From NCBI GenBank assembly GCA_030762175.1, contig CM060843.1:119838869-119902868 (forward strand): a stretch of 64,000 nucleotides of DNA, in the 5' to 3' direction. The notes under the pieces are model-generated. The model searched no databases. It was not told the DNA's origin and saw only the letters and a program-made list of their open reading frames with translations. Made by a program: the position numbers and the translations under genes. This DNA is from Metallyticus violacea. Its lineage: Eukaryota > Arthropoda > Insecta > Mantodea > Metallyticidae. This document shows positions 1 to 11,712 of this stretch, one piece after another (positions within the stretch are counted from its first letter, which is position 1; every line of letters begins with the position of its first letter).

Positions 1-966
1 AAATGTCCTTCCTTCCGAATTGTCAAATTTCTTTCAGTTTTTCCTAAGTATTTCACTTCTCAATCTAAGCATTCTATGGTATATCTTCCGCAATTTCTTT
101 TCTGTAGTGTAATTGTGTGTTATAAGTGAATTTTCAATATCTTTCCATGTCTTTGATTACCTAGAGGGTTGAAGTCTCTTTTATGGATTTTTCGAGTTTG
201 TACTTAATATTTGGCAGAGATGTTAAAACCATTGTTTATGACTGTATTCATGATGTGTTCATACTCTCTATTGTATTCTGTGACACTGAGGGGAATGTTG
301 ACTAATCTAAAATCCAAACTGTTGAATACTGCATATTGATGTGGTTCTGGGTGAAATCCTTCTTTTTTATGTAGTTATTTGTCGGTCCTGGTGGTGTAGT
401 GGTTACCATACTTGCCTCCTACTCCCAAAACGCGGGTTCGAACCCGGCCAGGATCGATGGATTTTTTCGGGGCGTAAAAATCCTAAGTATGGCTTCCTTC
501 GGAAGGGAAGTAAAGCCGTGGGTCCCGTGTCGTACATTTACGGCACGAAAAAGAACCTCAAGCCTGAAAGAGAGGCCTCTGAGCAAAATTTGTCGGCCGT
601 TTCACGCCCTGAGTTGAATGGGACGCTGATGACCTGAGCTGTTAAAGAGCGTCCGTAAATAAATTAATAAATAAAAAAAAAAATGTAGTTATTTGTATGC
701 ATTGGTTTTTGATATATTCCAAACTTTATTTTGGTATCCTTTCTAATGATTTTTAGATCCAGAAATGGAAGCCATCCATCTTTCTCCATTTCTATTGTGA
801 ATTTTACAGATTTATCTTGTAGGTTCAGTAATTTGAGAGAGTCAGAAATGTGTTTCTTGGGTACTATTGCTAATATGTCATCTACACATCTGTGCCAAGT
901 TTTGAATATCCAGGGGAAAGGTTTTATATGTGATTCCACAAATCCCATATATAATTCTGCTAGAAA
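1..966 (-). mobile_element. Penelope-like element (family G), RT fragment, runs off the window
   Basis: Reading the minus strand from about 966 down to 1 gives the end of a Penelope-type reverse transcriptase and the linker to its endonuclease. A FLAELYMGF-like segment is followed by the catalytic motif CVDDI, then LPFLDLKII and KFGIYQKP. After the inserted SINE at 383-682 the frame continues with HQYAVFNSL and LVNIPLSVTEY, which match the equivalent segments of the other PLEs in this window. In-frame stops are present in the 1-300 part, so the copy is dead. The 5' end is cut by a family A copy on the other strand at about 967. Confidence 0.8.
383..682 (+). mobile_element. SINE1, tRNA-derived, full length, inserted in a PLE
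   Basis: The head GGTCCTGGTGGTGTAGTGG and the box B-like GGGTTCGAACCC give a tRNA-like (Glu-like) promoter of about 72 bp. A body containing GGAAGTAAAGCCGTGGGTCC and an A-rich AATAAAT tail follow. A perfect 14-bp target-site duplication, ATGTAGTTATTTGT, lies at 369-382 and 683-696. It interrupts the PLE on the opposite strand. Small ORFs inside it are not genes. Confidence 0.93.
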
Positions 967-2150
967 ATCTGGAATTTGGAATATACAGAGAGCATACACA
1001 TGCAGATAATCACATCAAATCTGACAGTTTTAATTCCACAATGCACAAACATGCAATTATCAACAGCTCATCACCGCCACGGGTGGCCGAGGTCGTTAAG
1101 GCACGGACTCGTGAGCGGGAGGTCTGCGGTTCGAATCCCACCAGGACCGTCCTCCCTGACTGGGGTTTTTTTTCCAGGTTTTCCTCAGTCTTCATAACTG
1201 GCAAATGCCGGGGAGGTACCTAAACTTAGGCCTGGAACGCTTCCTTCCTTAAAAAAAAAATATCCTTTCCCAATTAATCATTTCATCTCATGTATCACCA
1301 GTGTCCACCGCCTGTGGTGCCTCAGTAGTAAAAACGGGCGTTAAACACTACTCAAAAAAAAAAAAAAAAAAACAGCTCATCACATCATCTAGTTAACCTT
1401 AAAATTAGCACAGAAGAATACCTTAAAGAATACAAACAAACAGAAAGAACAGCAGTTAAAAATGGTTATAACAAAGAACTAGTACATAAAAAATTACATA
1501 AATTCAAGAGGCAAAAACTTATTAAAGAAACCACAACACTTTCAGCAAAAAAAGATAATCAAACTTTTAAAAAAATCACATATCATCCATGGGCTACAAA
1601 AATTGTCAGAATATTCTTAAAGATTTTAATATCAGGTTAGCACCTGTAAATAGATTTAATGTTAAAAATCTCTTGATTGATAATGTTAATGACAGTATTC
1701 CACAAGAGAAAAAAGCAGGTATTTATAAAATAAGTTGTGCAGAATGTGAAAAAAATCTATATTAGAAAAACAAAGAGAAACATAGACACATGGTTAAATG
1801 AACATTTCAGGAACATAAAATACAGTTGGAGAAATTTGGAAGTGGCATCGCATTTCTGAACAGAAAACCATGACATATTGAATAAAACAAAATTATTAAA
1901 ATCAGTGCAAGGACCTACAGAATTAGCAACATGGGAGAAAATCTACATTTACAAGTACGAAGACATTGTAATGAACTTTGGCACTTCCGATGATGAAAAT
2001 ATAAACTTCAAGTTCATCACACCTCCACCAGAGCAGATTACACATCCACACAGCATAATGGTTTATCCTCTAGTCGACAATTGAATGAAGGGTTTGTGAA
2101 ACCGGTCCTATATATTAAACAAGTATAAGTGGAGCAAAAGAGTGTTAGTT
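967..2150 (+). mobile_element. Penelope-like element (family A), degenerate, 5'-truncated
   Basis: Translation from 967 gives a GIYREHTHADNHIK segment nearly identical to the intact family A copy at 29821-30675. The copy is interrupted by a SINE2 at 1075-1370 and then continues with several frameshifts. Recognisable pieces are the GIYK.SCAEC part of the GIY-YIG nuclease near 1720-1760 and, at 1878-2084, the C-terminal segment QGPTELATWEKIYIYKY. The tip at 2090-2150 keeps GTGAAACCGGTCC but has lost the hairpin of the ribozyme-like motif. It is a dead copy. Confidence 0.8.
1075..1370 (+). mobile_element. SINE2, tRNA-derived, inserted in PLE A
   Basis: The head GGTGGCCGAGGTCGTTAAGGC resembles box A of a Ser/Leu tRNA, and GGTTCGAATCCC is box B. 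The body (GGCAAATGCCGGGGAGGT, CTTCCTTCC) ends in GTAGTAAAAACGGGCGTTAAAC and a poly-A run. A perfect 13-bp duplication AACAGCTCATCAC lies at 1062-1074 and 1371-1383. Confidence 0.93.
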
Positions 2151-2734
2151 CCAATCAATCACACAATTATCTGTTCCTTACCAAGGTCCCACCTTCTTTC
2201 GGTTTAGCAGTTAAAATATTACATAAATGTTCATTCAGGTACTTAAATTCTTTTGCATTACCATTCAAATGCTTTCAATAAGCAATTAGCTAACCAAAGT
2301 TTAATATGAAAGGATGGAAGTGAAACTTCTATTGAGTCAATCTATGGGATATGCTGAATATTTTCTTCTCATCATATCCTCATTGATTTACATAAATGAT
2401 TAGGCCTATTCTGGATCCTGACAGGCCACGTGAACCTCTTGAATTTACCTAGTCTTAGTACCTAAAGATATCAAAGGGCTAAGTGGCCAGTCCATTGCCT
2501 TGAGTGCCAATTTTCCTCTTGTAAATGTATCTTTTCCCCAGTCAGTGGCATTTGCTGAAGCTTTTCAACAGGTAAGCTCTGCTGAGCGAACGCGTTGGAG
2601 GAGGAGAACAAAAAGAAAAGAGAGAGGAATATATAAATAAGTTTCATTCATTTTTATGTATCAGAAATAACAATATAAGCTGTTTGGTATGTATTTAACC
2701 TTGTAACATAAATTATTTATAGTTCAGTTCTTCT
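2151..2734. other. Spacer with no recognisable gene
   Basis: I see no coding region or repeat that I can name between the end of PLE A and the hAT remnant. Confidence 0.5.
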
Positions 2735-5010
2735 CTTTTCCTTAGCAAGCTCATCCATCACAGAAGTCTGGCAGCTATTGATTTTGAAGATCACATAACG
2801 TTTCCTTTTCAATAGAAAGGAGAGTCATTTTTGAAAGTCTTTCTTGGTGCATAGTATTTCTAGGTATTATGTTTATCAAAGTTGAAAAACATTATTTCTG
2901 CCTAAGCACTACTTGCAGGCAACGTGATGATCAGTTCACAAAGTTAAACCACTTCTTTATAAGCTTCATCTGAGTCATTAGATTGAATAAAAACAAAAGT
3001 TTTAGAATTAAATTCTTCCGAGAGGTAAACAGCTGTATGTTGTGATCTTAAGACAAAAAAGTCAAAAAAATCACCATATGAATCTTTCAGCGATTGAAGT
3101 CCAGCTTCTGGAAAATTATTCTTATTTCTCATATACTATTTTGAACTAATGAGCTCCAGAAAATTGAAAGATTTGTTGTTGTAGTGTTAACGTGTCCAGT
3201 ACTTCACAGTAAAGGCACCGGAAAAAAGCTTTTACATATGCACAACCATCAAGTCTTGATCTCTTTGTTCTGAACTCGTTAACATCAGCATCTTCATACA
3301 TGTGTTCCAAACTACATCAAAATCATCACATTTAGCTTTCAAGAAGTTAAAAAGCTGATTAACTTTCTTAATGCAATATGCAAGTCATGAAATTTTGCTT
3401 GAAGTATGCCAAATAAAATATCACTCTGGGGGAAAATGTTTCTAAACAGGTTCAGAAAAAAAACAAAAATTAAAATCTTTCAGAGATACTATAAACCCAT
3501 TAGCAGCTGTGATAGCATCTTGGTCCCAGTTTTCATCATGGCCAGCGACTTTCTTAAATAGAGCAATAATAGTGTTACCATGCTCTTTAACTGTGCTCAC
3601 TATACGAGAATGAAACTTTCATCATACTGTTCAAGCTCTTAGTAATCTCTTGTATATTTCATCATCAAGTGCTTTCATTCTTTTAGATCATTTTTAAAAA
3701 AAAAAAATAAGATGATGTCAATCTATTCAAATTACTAAAAATATTCTGTATTCTTTTATCACACGTGTTGATTGTGATAGAACCAAGTTCAATCTATGTG
3801 CCATGCAGTGAATAAATAAAGCATGCAGATATGTGTCTTTGACTCTCGCTTGAAGGCCGTTTAAATGGCCTGCCATCACTGCTGCTCCTCATAACTTTGT
3901 GCTACCAGTTCCCCTCCCTTTTTTTTCTAAGCCCATATTCTACCACAGTCCTTGTAACAACCTCATGCAATGTATCTGCCGCGTGAGAGTTACCATGGTC
4001 AGTAAACCCAATGAATCTTTCCTGGACTTTGTCTTTTAAGCTATACCGCAATATACAGGATAACTGAGATATATTATAATACCAGGTGTATCATCAAATA
4101 TAACAGAAATGAAATTGCTATCCTTGATTTTGTTTCTAATTTTCTGCATAATGACATTTGATACAGCCAAAATGAATCAGATTGGACAATCCTGTGAATA
4201 CCAAAGAACTTTCGAGATGTTTCAGAATCAAATCACACTTGTTGATGAAATGAATGATGGAATTATCAGCTTCTGGTTATTCCCCTTATTAAATGATACA
4301 CTGCTTTCATTGTTACCTCTAAAAGCAAAATATTGTTTCAACAAAAAAAAGACCATCTATAAATCTCTTATAATTTCTCCATTTTTTGCTACAATATCAT
4401 TATGCTGTCGATGGTGCATCTCTCTTTGTTGATCCAATGAGTAATGAATCCTCATTTTCCCAAAAGTTTTTTTGGAAACAAGAGCCTATATATGACTTTG
4501 TGGTAAACTGTGTTTCTTCACTGCTTTGTGAAAATTACCCTTATTATATCCTATTCTGTTCCACACATTCTTTTCTGTGTCAAAAAGAAGACAGAGCCAG
4601 CAGAAGAGTCTGTTAATGGGACAACACCCTGTTAACCATTTAATTTTTGGACATTGGTGCGAACAGAAATGCCCGGTAAAATTCTTTCCCATTGTTTGAA
4701 TAGTAATGTCTGGTGTCTCTCTTCCTTTCTGCAAAATGTTCCTTTTTTCTCAAAAGCACAGCAATTATAAACTTCTTTTTTTAAAACATCACACACAAAG
4801 CACGGAGCAAAATGTTATCTATACCTAGACTGGACTGATTTTCAATATCTAGTTAATGAATTCTTCTAGTTTAAATATAAAGGTAATATTTTATTACCAG
4901 TACACTTAGAATTATACATTAAAACCCACTAAATAACAATGACAGCTGTAAGCACAGCTTATAAACTTAGAAATACAAAGGAAATTGCAAGTGTAAACTG
5001 CCCATCCCTG
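2735..5010 (-). pseudogene. hAT-type transposase remnant (ZMYM1/DUF4371-like)
   Basis: The minus strand, read in several frames because of many stops and frameshifts, matches the layout of hAT transposases of the ZMYM1/DUF4371 type. Near 4040-3830 it gives ISQLSCILRY, VQERFIGFTD and LHEVVTRTVVEYGL, part of the RNase H-like core. At 3132-2944 is a LQSLKDSYGDFFDF-like segment, and at 2900-2760 a C-terminal dimerisation segment with RLSKMTLLSIEKE. The sequence ending at 5010 reads CAGGGATGGGCAGTTTAC on the minus strand, the usual form of a hAT terminal repeat. I could not find the opposite terminus. It cannot encode an active protein. Confidence 0.7.
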
Positions 5011-6743
5011 ATTTGACATCGTGCCTTCAAAGTGATAGCAACCAGGCATCTATATCGCTTGAGAGGTGGGAGATGAGAGATGCATCTCCCTAGCTAAACT
5101 GCTTGCAGGACAGTGGGACAGAAAGAATCGAATATATACAATGGAGAAAGTTTGGGTTGCTGTGACAACCAGCCAACCAGCAATGCTGATTTCCCTCACA
5201 CTAGTTATGCTATTTTCAGCAGCATGGGATCAAACTGAAAGTTGATTATTATAACTTATTAATATACATGTGATACATTAACAGTTTATTTTGAATTGTT
5301 TTTCAACATCTTTAAGGTAAGCTGCACTTACCTAGCATCTATTCAATACACACCATGCCCAGTCATGTCTTATGTAATGCTCTACTGCATTTTGGCTGTC
5401 CTATAGGCATATAAAGCAGTAGAATTTTATAAACCCCCCCATATACATATCAATGACTTTTAAATTTCTGCAGATGTACCATTGGTGGAGACTATTGAAA
5501 TGCTTCAAGTATTATTTTTGTGTTATTTATTGTTGCTTTGACTACATTGTCTGTATCAGAGCACTTGATGGTTCATGAACAGAGTCAGTTTCATTAACCA
5601 TTTCTTGAAAATTTGCTACTACATTTACTGGGGGATTTGGAAGTGCAAATGGTTGTCATGGATGACAGGTAAAGGTGATCTAATGTCAGGTTATTCTCTC
5701 TGATTCTCATAAGCAAGAATGGCTGTATGGGAATGCTGCTATGAGAATCTCATGCATCAAGAGCAGCCTCTCTGTAACTGGGCAACTCAAAGTTTTGCAG
5801 TCAGTTACACAAGCAACCAAAGCACAGGATTAGACTTGCACTTTGTACAATACCATACAGGAAAGAAACTTATATATGGTGATAAAAGAGTATGAACACA
5901 AAAATATTGCTTCTCAACCATCAACATAGCTATTATTGTAATGAATAAAAACTACAGGAACTTCATCTAAATAATAATGAAAGAAATGAGGTAGAAATAG
6001 CAATTTCATCTATGTTATTATTGTAATCATCACAATATACTTGCTTGAAATTTTTAAGTTTTCAGTAGTTTATCAGTTACTATGGCTACTGATAAAAAAA
6101 ATCCTAATTTTTGTCTTAAATTTCTTGGAAATTCACTAAAGACTTTACTTATTATATAAAAAAATAATAAATAATAAGGTTTATTGTGTCTCACAACTAA
6201 TAATTTTGGTGGCCTGTTGCATGTTGAGCAGTGAAAGCACACAGAATCAGAAATCCATGTGAAATAAATTATGCACAGTACTGAAATTAGCAGGTTAATA
6301 TTTCCAAACCTAAACAAAACAATCTGCCTTGCATGTTCCTAGTACTCAAGAGTCAAGTAAACAATTTGTATTAAACTGTTACAGATTCTGCAACTGCAAC
6401 CATTGACACTGGAGCCATTAGATAGATGAGCTCACAGAATGAATTCAACTTTTTCATACTTAACTTTCCAAACTGAGTTCAATAAAAATAGACCATAGAG
6501 CATAAAGTCAAAATCTACATCTATAAATTCAAAAATAAATTAATGAACTTTGCTATCGCTGTTGAAAATGTGCAAGTTATTAGGTGTCCACAAGGGTCAA
6601 ATAGTGTGCTCTCTAAGGGTTACTTCAGATCTTTTGGCAGTTGATAAGTAGTGGACTAAAGTGCAAAATATATTGTATCAAAATGTAGGTAGATGAAGAT
6701 GTGAGTGTGCCTGCTTTATTAATGCATATGATGTATCTTACAG
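5011..6743. other. Probable intron sequence upstream of the TOG exon, no gene seen
   Basis: No exon or element is convincing here. A possible 35-bp exon near 5290-5324 was considered and rejected. Earlier exons of the TOG-domain gene are not visible in the window and presumably lie to the left. Confidence 0.4.
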
Positions 6744-6902
6744 CCATCAAAATGCAGTTGTTCGCACTTCCTGTGCCAGACTGTTGGTAAATATTGTGAA
6801 ACATTTGGGAGTTGATAAAGTAATGACATATCCAGGAGAGATGAAAGATAAAATATTGCTCACTGGAGCAAACCTCTTGACTGAGGGCAGCCTGGATACA
6901 AG
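6744..6902 (+). CDS. Penultimate exon of a TOG-domain protein (TOGARAM1-like)
   Basis: The exon is bounded by an acceptor (…TCTTACAG, ending at 6743) and a consensus donor GTAAGT at 6903. It is open in one frame and reads HQNAVVRTSCARLLVNIV and onward to NLLTEGSLDTR. The pattern of paired amphipathic helices with a conserved VVR..CARLL turn is that of a HEAT repeat in a TOG domain, the tubulin-binding unit of Crescerin/TOGARAM, CLASP and XMAP215 proteins. It ends in phase 2 (AG), and the first base of the exon at 9943 completes an arginine codon. The match to TOGARAM1 rests on the TOG domain lying at the very C-terminus, as in that family. The protein is known to act on ciliary (axonemal) microtubules. 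Identification is by pattern only, without a database search. Confidence 0.8.
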
Positions 6903-8090
6903 GTAAGTTTCAATTAATCTATTGCTTCATTTAGCAATAAAATTTGCATATAATTTATTGAAATTTAGTTATTGCAAATATGTTAAATACTACAAAAAAT
7001 CTGTGATGCAAGATTATAATAATTAATATGTCTTAAGAATTTTTTTTTTAATTTCAGCACTTGATTTCTATACTACTTTTAATCTTCCAGCAATTTGTTT
7101 AGTGTTTTTTTTAATAAAGGAATATCCTCCCTTATTTCTATATATAAATATAAATATTGCTTTGTTCAGGGTCACTCCAGTTTTCTCAGGGTTTACAAAC
7201 TTTGCATAAATGTTCCTTTGTGCTGTATAATATAATATATCATCCATATGCTCTCGGATTCTTATCTGTATATTTTCTTTTAAAGTAATTTGGTACTGGG
7301 TTAATTATAAATGCTAGATATGAGTAAATTCTAGTAGGATCAAATGCTGAAGGGAGCATAATCACCTTTTATGAAATTTTATTCAGCTTTATATGCAAAA
7401 ATCATTGTTTGAATCAATAATTTACTAAAGATGTTCTTTTTAGTGATCTGAATTTTGTACTTTTCAACCAAAGATGATAGCATTGTTGAATTTTAAGTAT
7501 GTATCCTAATTTTGTTGTTCTTTTCTGGTACAACTATATTTGTGGCATACTATTTCAGACCTGTTTTCTTAATCTAACATGGATTTTAATGAAAGTACTA
7601 AATAATCTTTATATAATTGTATAGTTCAACAAATGCATGTACGTTATACAGAAAGAGTAAAAAGCAACTGATAGCTTAATTAAAATGGTAGCTACAGACT
7701 GTTAAAATAACAGTCCTTCTGAAAGCTGTAAAATATAAGAAAACTTCTCAAAAAATACTGTTATAACTAGCATTAATTAATGCATTATAATTTATAAACA
7801 AAGTTATTACTTCTAAAGTATTCAAACTTTTGAACAGCTTTATTATATAGCTTTTCCTGCACATCACAATCATTTCCGCTATCTATAAATGTTGAATTAT
7901 AAATGTATCTCATTTACCACATTTCTTATGTCATTTAATATCAATGTCTTACATACATATTTCATAAATTTGTGGCAATTTATACAACTTTGGTTGTCTT
8001 CATCTAAGGGACTTCATTAAGCATCAATTGGCTTAAGAAGCTATACAAAATTGTGAAAAGCTGCTAATGTGTAAAGTTCTGTGTCATTAC

Positions 8091-8303
8091 AATTAATGAA
8101 TGTAAAAATCCATACAGTGAAACAATCATAAAAATCCTAGTTAGATTAAAAATAAAACTACTTAAAATCATGTTAACACATTAAAAACACTCTTGATGTT
8201 CCACTCTTAATTAATTTTAAAAGTTTTAAGAGTGGAAAGTCAAGAGTGTTTTTAATGTGTTAACATGATTTTAAGTAGTTTCACTTTTGATCTAACTATG
8301 ATT
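8091..8303. mobile_element. PLE-derived palindromic mini-element
   Basis: Long inverted arms at about 8131-8210 and 8226-8303 are separated by a ~15-bp AT loop. The outer left end has CATACAGTGAAAC, the reverse of the TTCACTGTG motif seen at PLE tips. An imperfect duplication flanks the element (TTCTGTGTCATTAC at 8077-8090 and TTCTGTCTCAATAC at 8304-8317, 12 of 14 identical). There is no coding sequence. Confidence 0.65.
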
Positions 8304-8551
8304 TTCTGTCTCAATACTAGATGATGCAGTCATTTTTACCTTATGGGTTGCACAATCAGCATTTACAATAGTTTTTATTTAATTTTTTCATCTGAATTGT
8401 TTGTATAAAATTAACTGAATTCTGAACATGTTTGAGTTTCAAAATGCCTTATACATGCTGCCAATATAGGTATTGAAATCTTTCACAGTAAGAAATATTA
8501 AAGCATGACTTTGGTCTAACATCCAACATAAAATACACTGATCTAATAGTA

Positions 8552-8795
8552 ACATTTTAAAAAAATTCAAAATCACTAAAATTTAATAAAAAGAGAAGAC
8601 TAGTTTTGGAAGCCATTGCTCCTATTGTCAGTTCCTAAGTCGACCAGGAACTGACGATAGGAGCAATGGCTCCCAAAACTAGTCTTCCCTTTTATATTGA
8701 ATTTTAGAGGTGTGTATGTTACAATCTCAACCCAATTTTTTTAAAATGTTAACATTTGACATCACTGTTACAAAAGTTCACTATCTTTTACACAA
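8552..8795. mobile_element. PLE-derived palindromic mini-element with ribozyme-like core
   Basis: Inverted arms at about 8572-8636 and 8646-8708 carry a hammerhead-like motif on each strand. On + it is CTGACGA at 8651-8657, hairpin arms GGAGC and GCTCC, then AAAA in place of GAAA, then ACTAGT and C. A perfect 13-bp duplication TGATCTAATAGTA lies at 8539-8551 and 8796-8808. There is no ORF. Confidence 0.75.
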
Positions 8796-9942
8796 TGATC
8801 TAATAGTAGTTCTGTGTAAAGAGCAACTAATAATATATTTAATTGAACTTCTTCTAAATTCAATTTAGATTGTAAGTATTTTAGAAATGGTATAGATTAT
8901 TATATATTGTATTATTACATTTTTATGGTCAATATAAATTTTATAATTGCTGTTCGAACTTTTCTACTTGGACATAATTGTCTGGCGGAACATCTACACA
9001 GATTTGGTTTTATGAATGATAACACATGAAAGATCTGCAATACTGACAATATTCTAAACTGAGAACATCTATTGGAATGCACAGAACTGAGGAAAGCTGC
9101 ACCTGATGGGAAAATATGCAAATTATATTGGCTGGCCAGGGAAAAATTTATGGATCAAAATCCTGCACATTAGATCAACAACAATAACTTTTCTACCTAT
9201 AAACACAATTTTATCTTGAGGCTAAATCTCTTAATATCAAGAATGTACAAAATTATTTATTTGGATTATTTGAATAATTTTCAATATAGAAAATAATAGT
9301 AAATCCTTTATCAAAATCAAAATTATGAACATTATTATAAGTAAATAAAATACACACAAATTGCCCCAAAGATCTTTTATAAGTGGATTTTGAACCCTGC
9401 TCTTCAAAAATGCTGTTTTCACATCTATGATGAATATAAAGAACAGACTGCTCTAATGATCAATAGGAATTGTATTGCTAAAGTTCTGTTGGCAGGTTAT
9501 AGCTCTTTTTTCTTTTGCTGAGAGCAAAACAAGCTTAACCCAATTCTGAGCACCAAGTTACCAAGACTTAGGTTGCTCTAACATTATCACGGAGATGCAT
9601 AAATGCTGCTGAAACTAAACTTAGATAAATTTCTGTTATATGTACAAAACAGTTCTCTTAGACATGTAATATAATACAATCCAGCTTAATACACTAAGGT
9701 GTAAAACACTAATAAACTCCATTATTTAGCACATTTTTAGAAACCTTATCTTTATTTAAAACTTTAATATAGTTTGTTTTGCATAAAATAAATGTCTATT
9801 TCAATATAAGAGTGGAAAATTAAACAGAAAATAACTGTACCAATGCTTGTAAGTGATTATATATAATTCCTTGTTAATTTAAAAATATTTTTAAATATTA
9901 TTTATTTTGCTATAATTGTTTTAATGGTATTTTAATTTTCAG

Positions 9943-10066
9943 ATGTCTGGCGAAAGAGCTATTCCGTCTATTATCAAAGCATCCCTCATTTTTACGGACT
10001 ATGAATGACGTGATTCCTTCTCAGCTGCTGAGGAACATATCAAAAACTCTCCAAAATCTCAAATAG
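9943..10066 (+). CDS. Terminal coding exon of the TOGARAM1-like gene
   Basis: After the acceptor TTTTCAG the frame set by the previous exon reads R-CLAKELFRLLSKHPSFLR and ends ISKTLQNLK with TAG at 10064-10066. This completes the last HEAT repeats of the C-terminal TOG domain. The joined phase (AG + A = Arg) supports the pairing with 6744-6902. An ATG directly after the acceptor begins a short reading in another frame, which I reject because it breaks the phase. The 3' untranslated region follows; no strong AATAAA is close by, so its end is uncertain. Confidence 0.8.
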
Positions 10067-11106
10067 AATCTGGGTGTCCGTTGCTATGGTGTGTATGTGT
10101 GTGATTACCAACGTGAACATAAAAGTAAAGTGATCATTTAACATTCATTCTGGTGCTGGTATGACTTTTAATTTTTAATTAAAAATTGTGGAAGGTGCCC
10201 TTTAAGTAGGAAACTAGAGAATTTTCATAATTCTTAAATTCTAGGACCTAAAAGTAGATTTTATAAGTTATGTGTTTGAACACATCCCCCCCCCCCCAAT
10301 CGTATATACTTCCCATCTAAGAATCTCTAGAGTATTCCAATCAAAATGCTGAAGGAAAAGGGGCAGAAGTTGAGAGGGTTATATGAAGTTGAGAAGCCCT
10401 TGACTACCTATACATAGCTAGGACATACTATTTTAGAAGGTTTTTGACTATTATGAATTTCTAGGAAATGAAAATTTCTTTAACCATTCAGATATATTTT
10501 AAATGATATTCCAACATTATGGTCAAAAAGAAGTTTAATAATTTAAATAATTCTAGATCTTACAAATATTTATACTAATGAATTTTAGCTTTTTATGCAT
10601 TATCAGATTACTTCTAGCACAAATATTTTATATGCATGTAATAAAAGCATAAAGAATCACCTAGAGTGTCATATTAGCAATTATAAGCTTACTGAAAAAA
10701 AAATGTGTCTATTACATATTTAAAACAAATTTCACAAATGCCAATAATTTATCATACATAATAGTTACTTTACTGCTTGAACTTTCATTAGAAATATTTA
10801 AAATACTGCTACAAAATGCTTTCACAACTACAGAAACTCCACAAGATTATTACATACACTGAATTTCAGCACATTGCACAATTAAAGAGAATGAGCTAGC
10901 CAATATGCTGCAAGCAAAATCACCACAGTACACCAGTTGAGAAAGACAAGCACATTCTTTGCAACAATAAAATGCCTGATTACATCAAAACTGATACATC
11001 TTTATAAACAAGAAATAGAAAAACTGGTGAAGAAAAGAAATGGAACTCCCTCCTCCCCAAATTGAATGAAATCTCACCAAAATAGCAGTTGCAGCCTTTA
11101 CAAATC
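10067..11106. other. 3' UTR and spacer, no gene
   Basis: It begins with the presumed 3' UTR of the TOG gene and includes a run of 12 C at 10286-10297. From 10850 to 11400 there is faintly coding-like text with many stops that I cannot assign. Confidence 0.4.
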
Positions 11107-11120
11107 ATGACTGTTTAGCA

Positions 11121-11179
11121 CTGCCTGTTTAGCACTGTGCCTCAGCAGTAAAAACAGGCGTTAAACACCAATAAAAAAA
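11121..11179 (+). mobile_element. SINE2, 5'-truncated 3' end
   Basis: It contains only the SINE2 3' end (GCCTCAGCAGTAAAAACAGG, GCGTTAAACACC, A-tail). A near-perfect 14-bp duplication lies at 11107-11120 and 11180-11193 (ATGACTGTTTAGCA / ATGGCTGTTTAGCA). Confidence 0.8.
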
Positions 11180-11431
11180 ATGGCTGTTTAGCAAGCCACT
11201 TATACAATCTAGGAAATCTAACTTCTCCATCATGCCCTGTTATGCAAAACTGAAGAAGAGATGAATGAAAAATCTCCTGAAGACCTATGGTTTACTATCT
11301 ACAAAGAATAATATAATAAAGAAGTATTAGACAGCAAGAATGCTAATGGCTTTATTGCCAGATGCAAGGCATTATACAACAGCAATAATATATAGTGATT
11401 TTTTTATTTAATTACATAAAGTTTTCCATTT

Positions 11432-11712
11432 AAAGATAGCAGAAACTAATGGATACAACAAAGACACAGTAACAAAAATCATCAATAAAACAAAAAAAAT
11501 AATAAGAGATGTTTCCACACTTAAAAGTGCAAAAGAAAGGTACAAATTCAAAAGTTTCAGATGCCGCCACAAGAACATCAAGAGACCCAACCGCCACGTA
11601 TAACAACAGTTTATCTACAGGCTGAAGATGGGAGAGATCACTCCCGAAACATATGTCCAAGTTTTTATGTAAGTGGATGGAGTTAGGTGAAAAAAACTGT
11701 ATTACATTGTTT
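11432..11712 (+). mobile_element. Penelope-like element (family B), internally deleted
   Basis: The part 11434-11550 matches the linker of the family B copy at 46550-46670. At about 11560 it jumps to the 3' tip that follows the endonuclease (GCCGCCACAAGAACATCAAG), so the whole GIY-YIG domain is missing. The ribozyme-like tip is intact: CTGAAGA at 11632-11638, arms GGGAG and CTCCC, GAAA, ACATATGT, C. The flanks ATAAAGTTTTCC and ATAAGTTTTCC suggest a decayed duplication. Confidence 0.75.

Larger units (their letters stand above)
6903..9942 (+). other. Last intron of the TOGARAM1-like gene
   Basis: The intron has a GTAAGT donor and a TTTTAATTTTCAG acceptor, and its phase is consistent with both flanking exons. 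It carries two TSD-flanked palindromic elements (8091-8303, 8552-8795). The rest is AT-rich with no gene I can see. Confidence 0.75.

Noticed and set aside
383..460. Possible tRNA gene (box A and box B)
   Set aside because: It is the head of SINE1: a body, A-rich tail and 14-bp target duplication follow, and the same unit occurs five times.
1077..1150. Possible Ser/Leu tRNA gene
   Set aside because: It is the head of SINE2, with tail and TSD; no separate tRNA terminator or intact acceptor stem.
5290..5324. Possible 35-bp exon before GTAAGC
   Set aside because: Too short, poor acceptor, and no way to test its phase with a neighbour.
11408..11660. Two minus-strand frames with hydrophobic text
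   Set aside because: Antisense to a PLE family B linker and tip.
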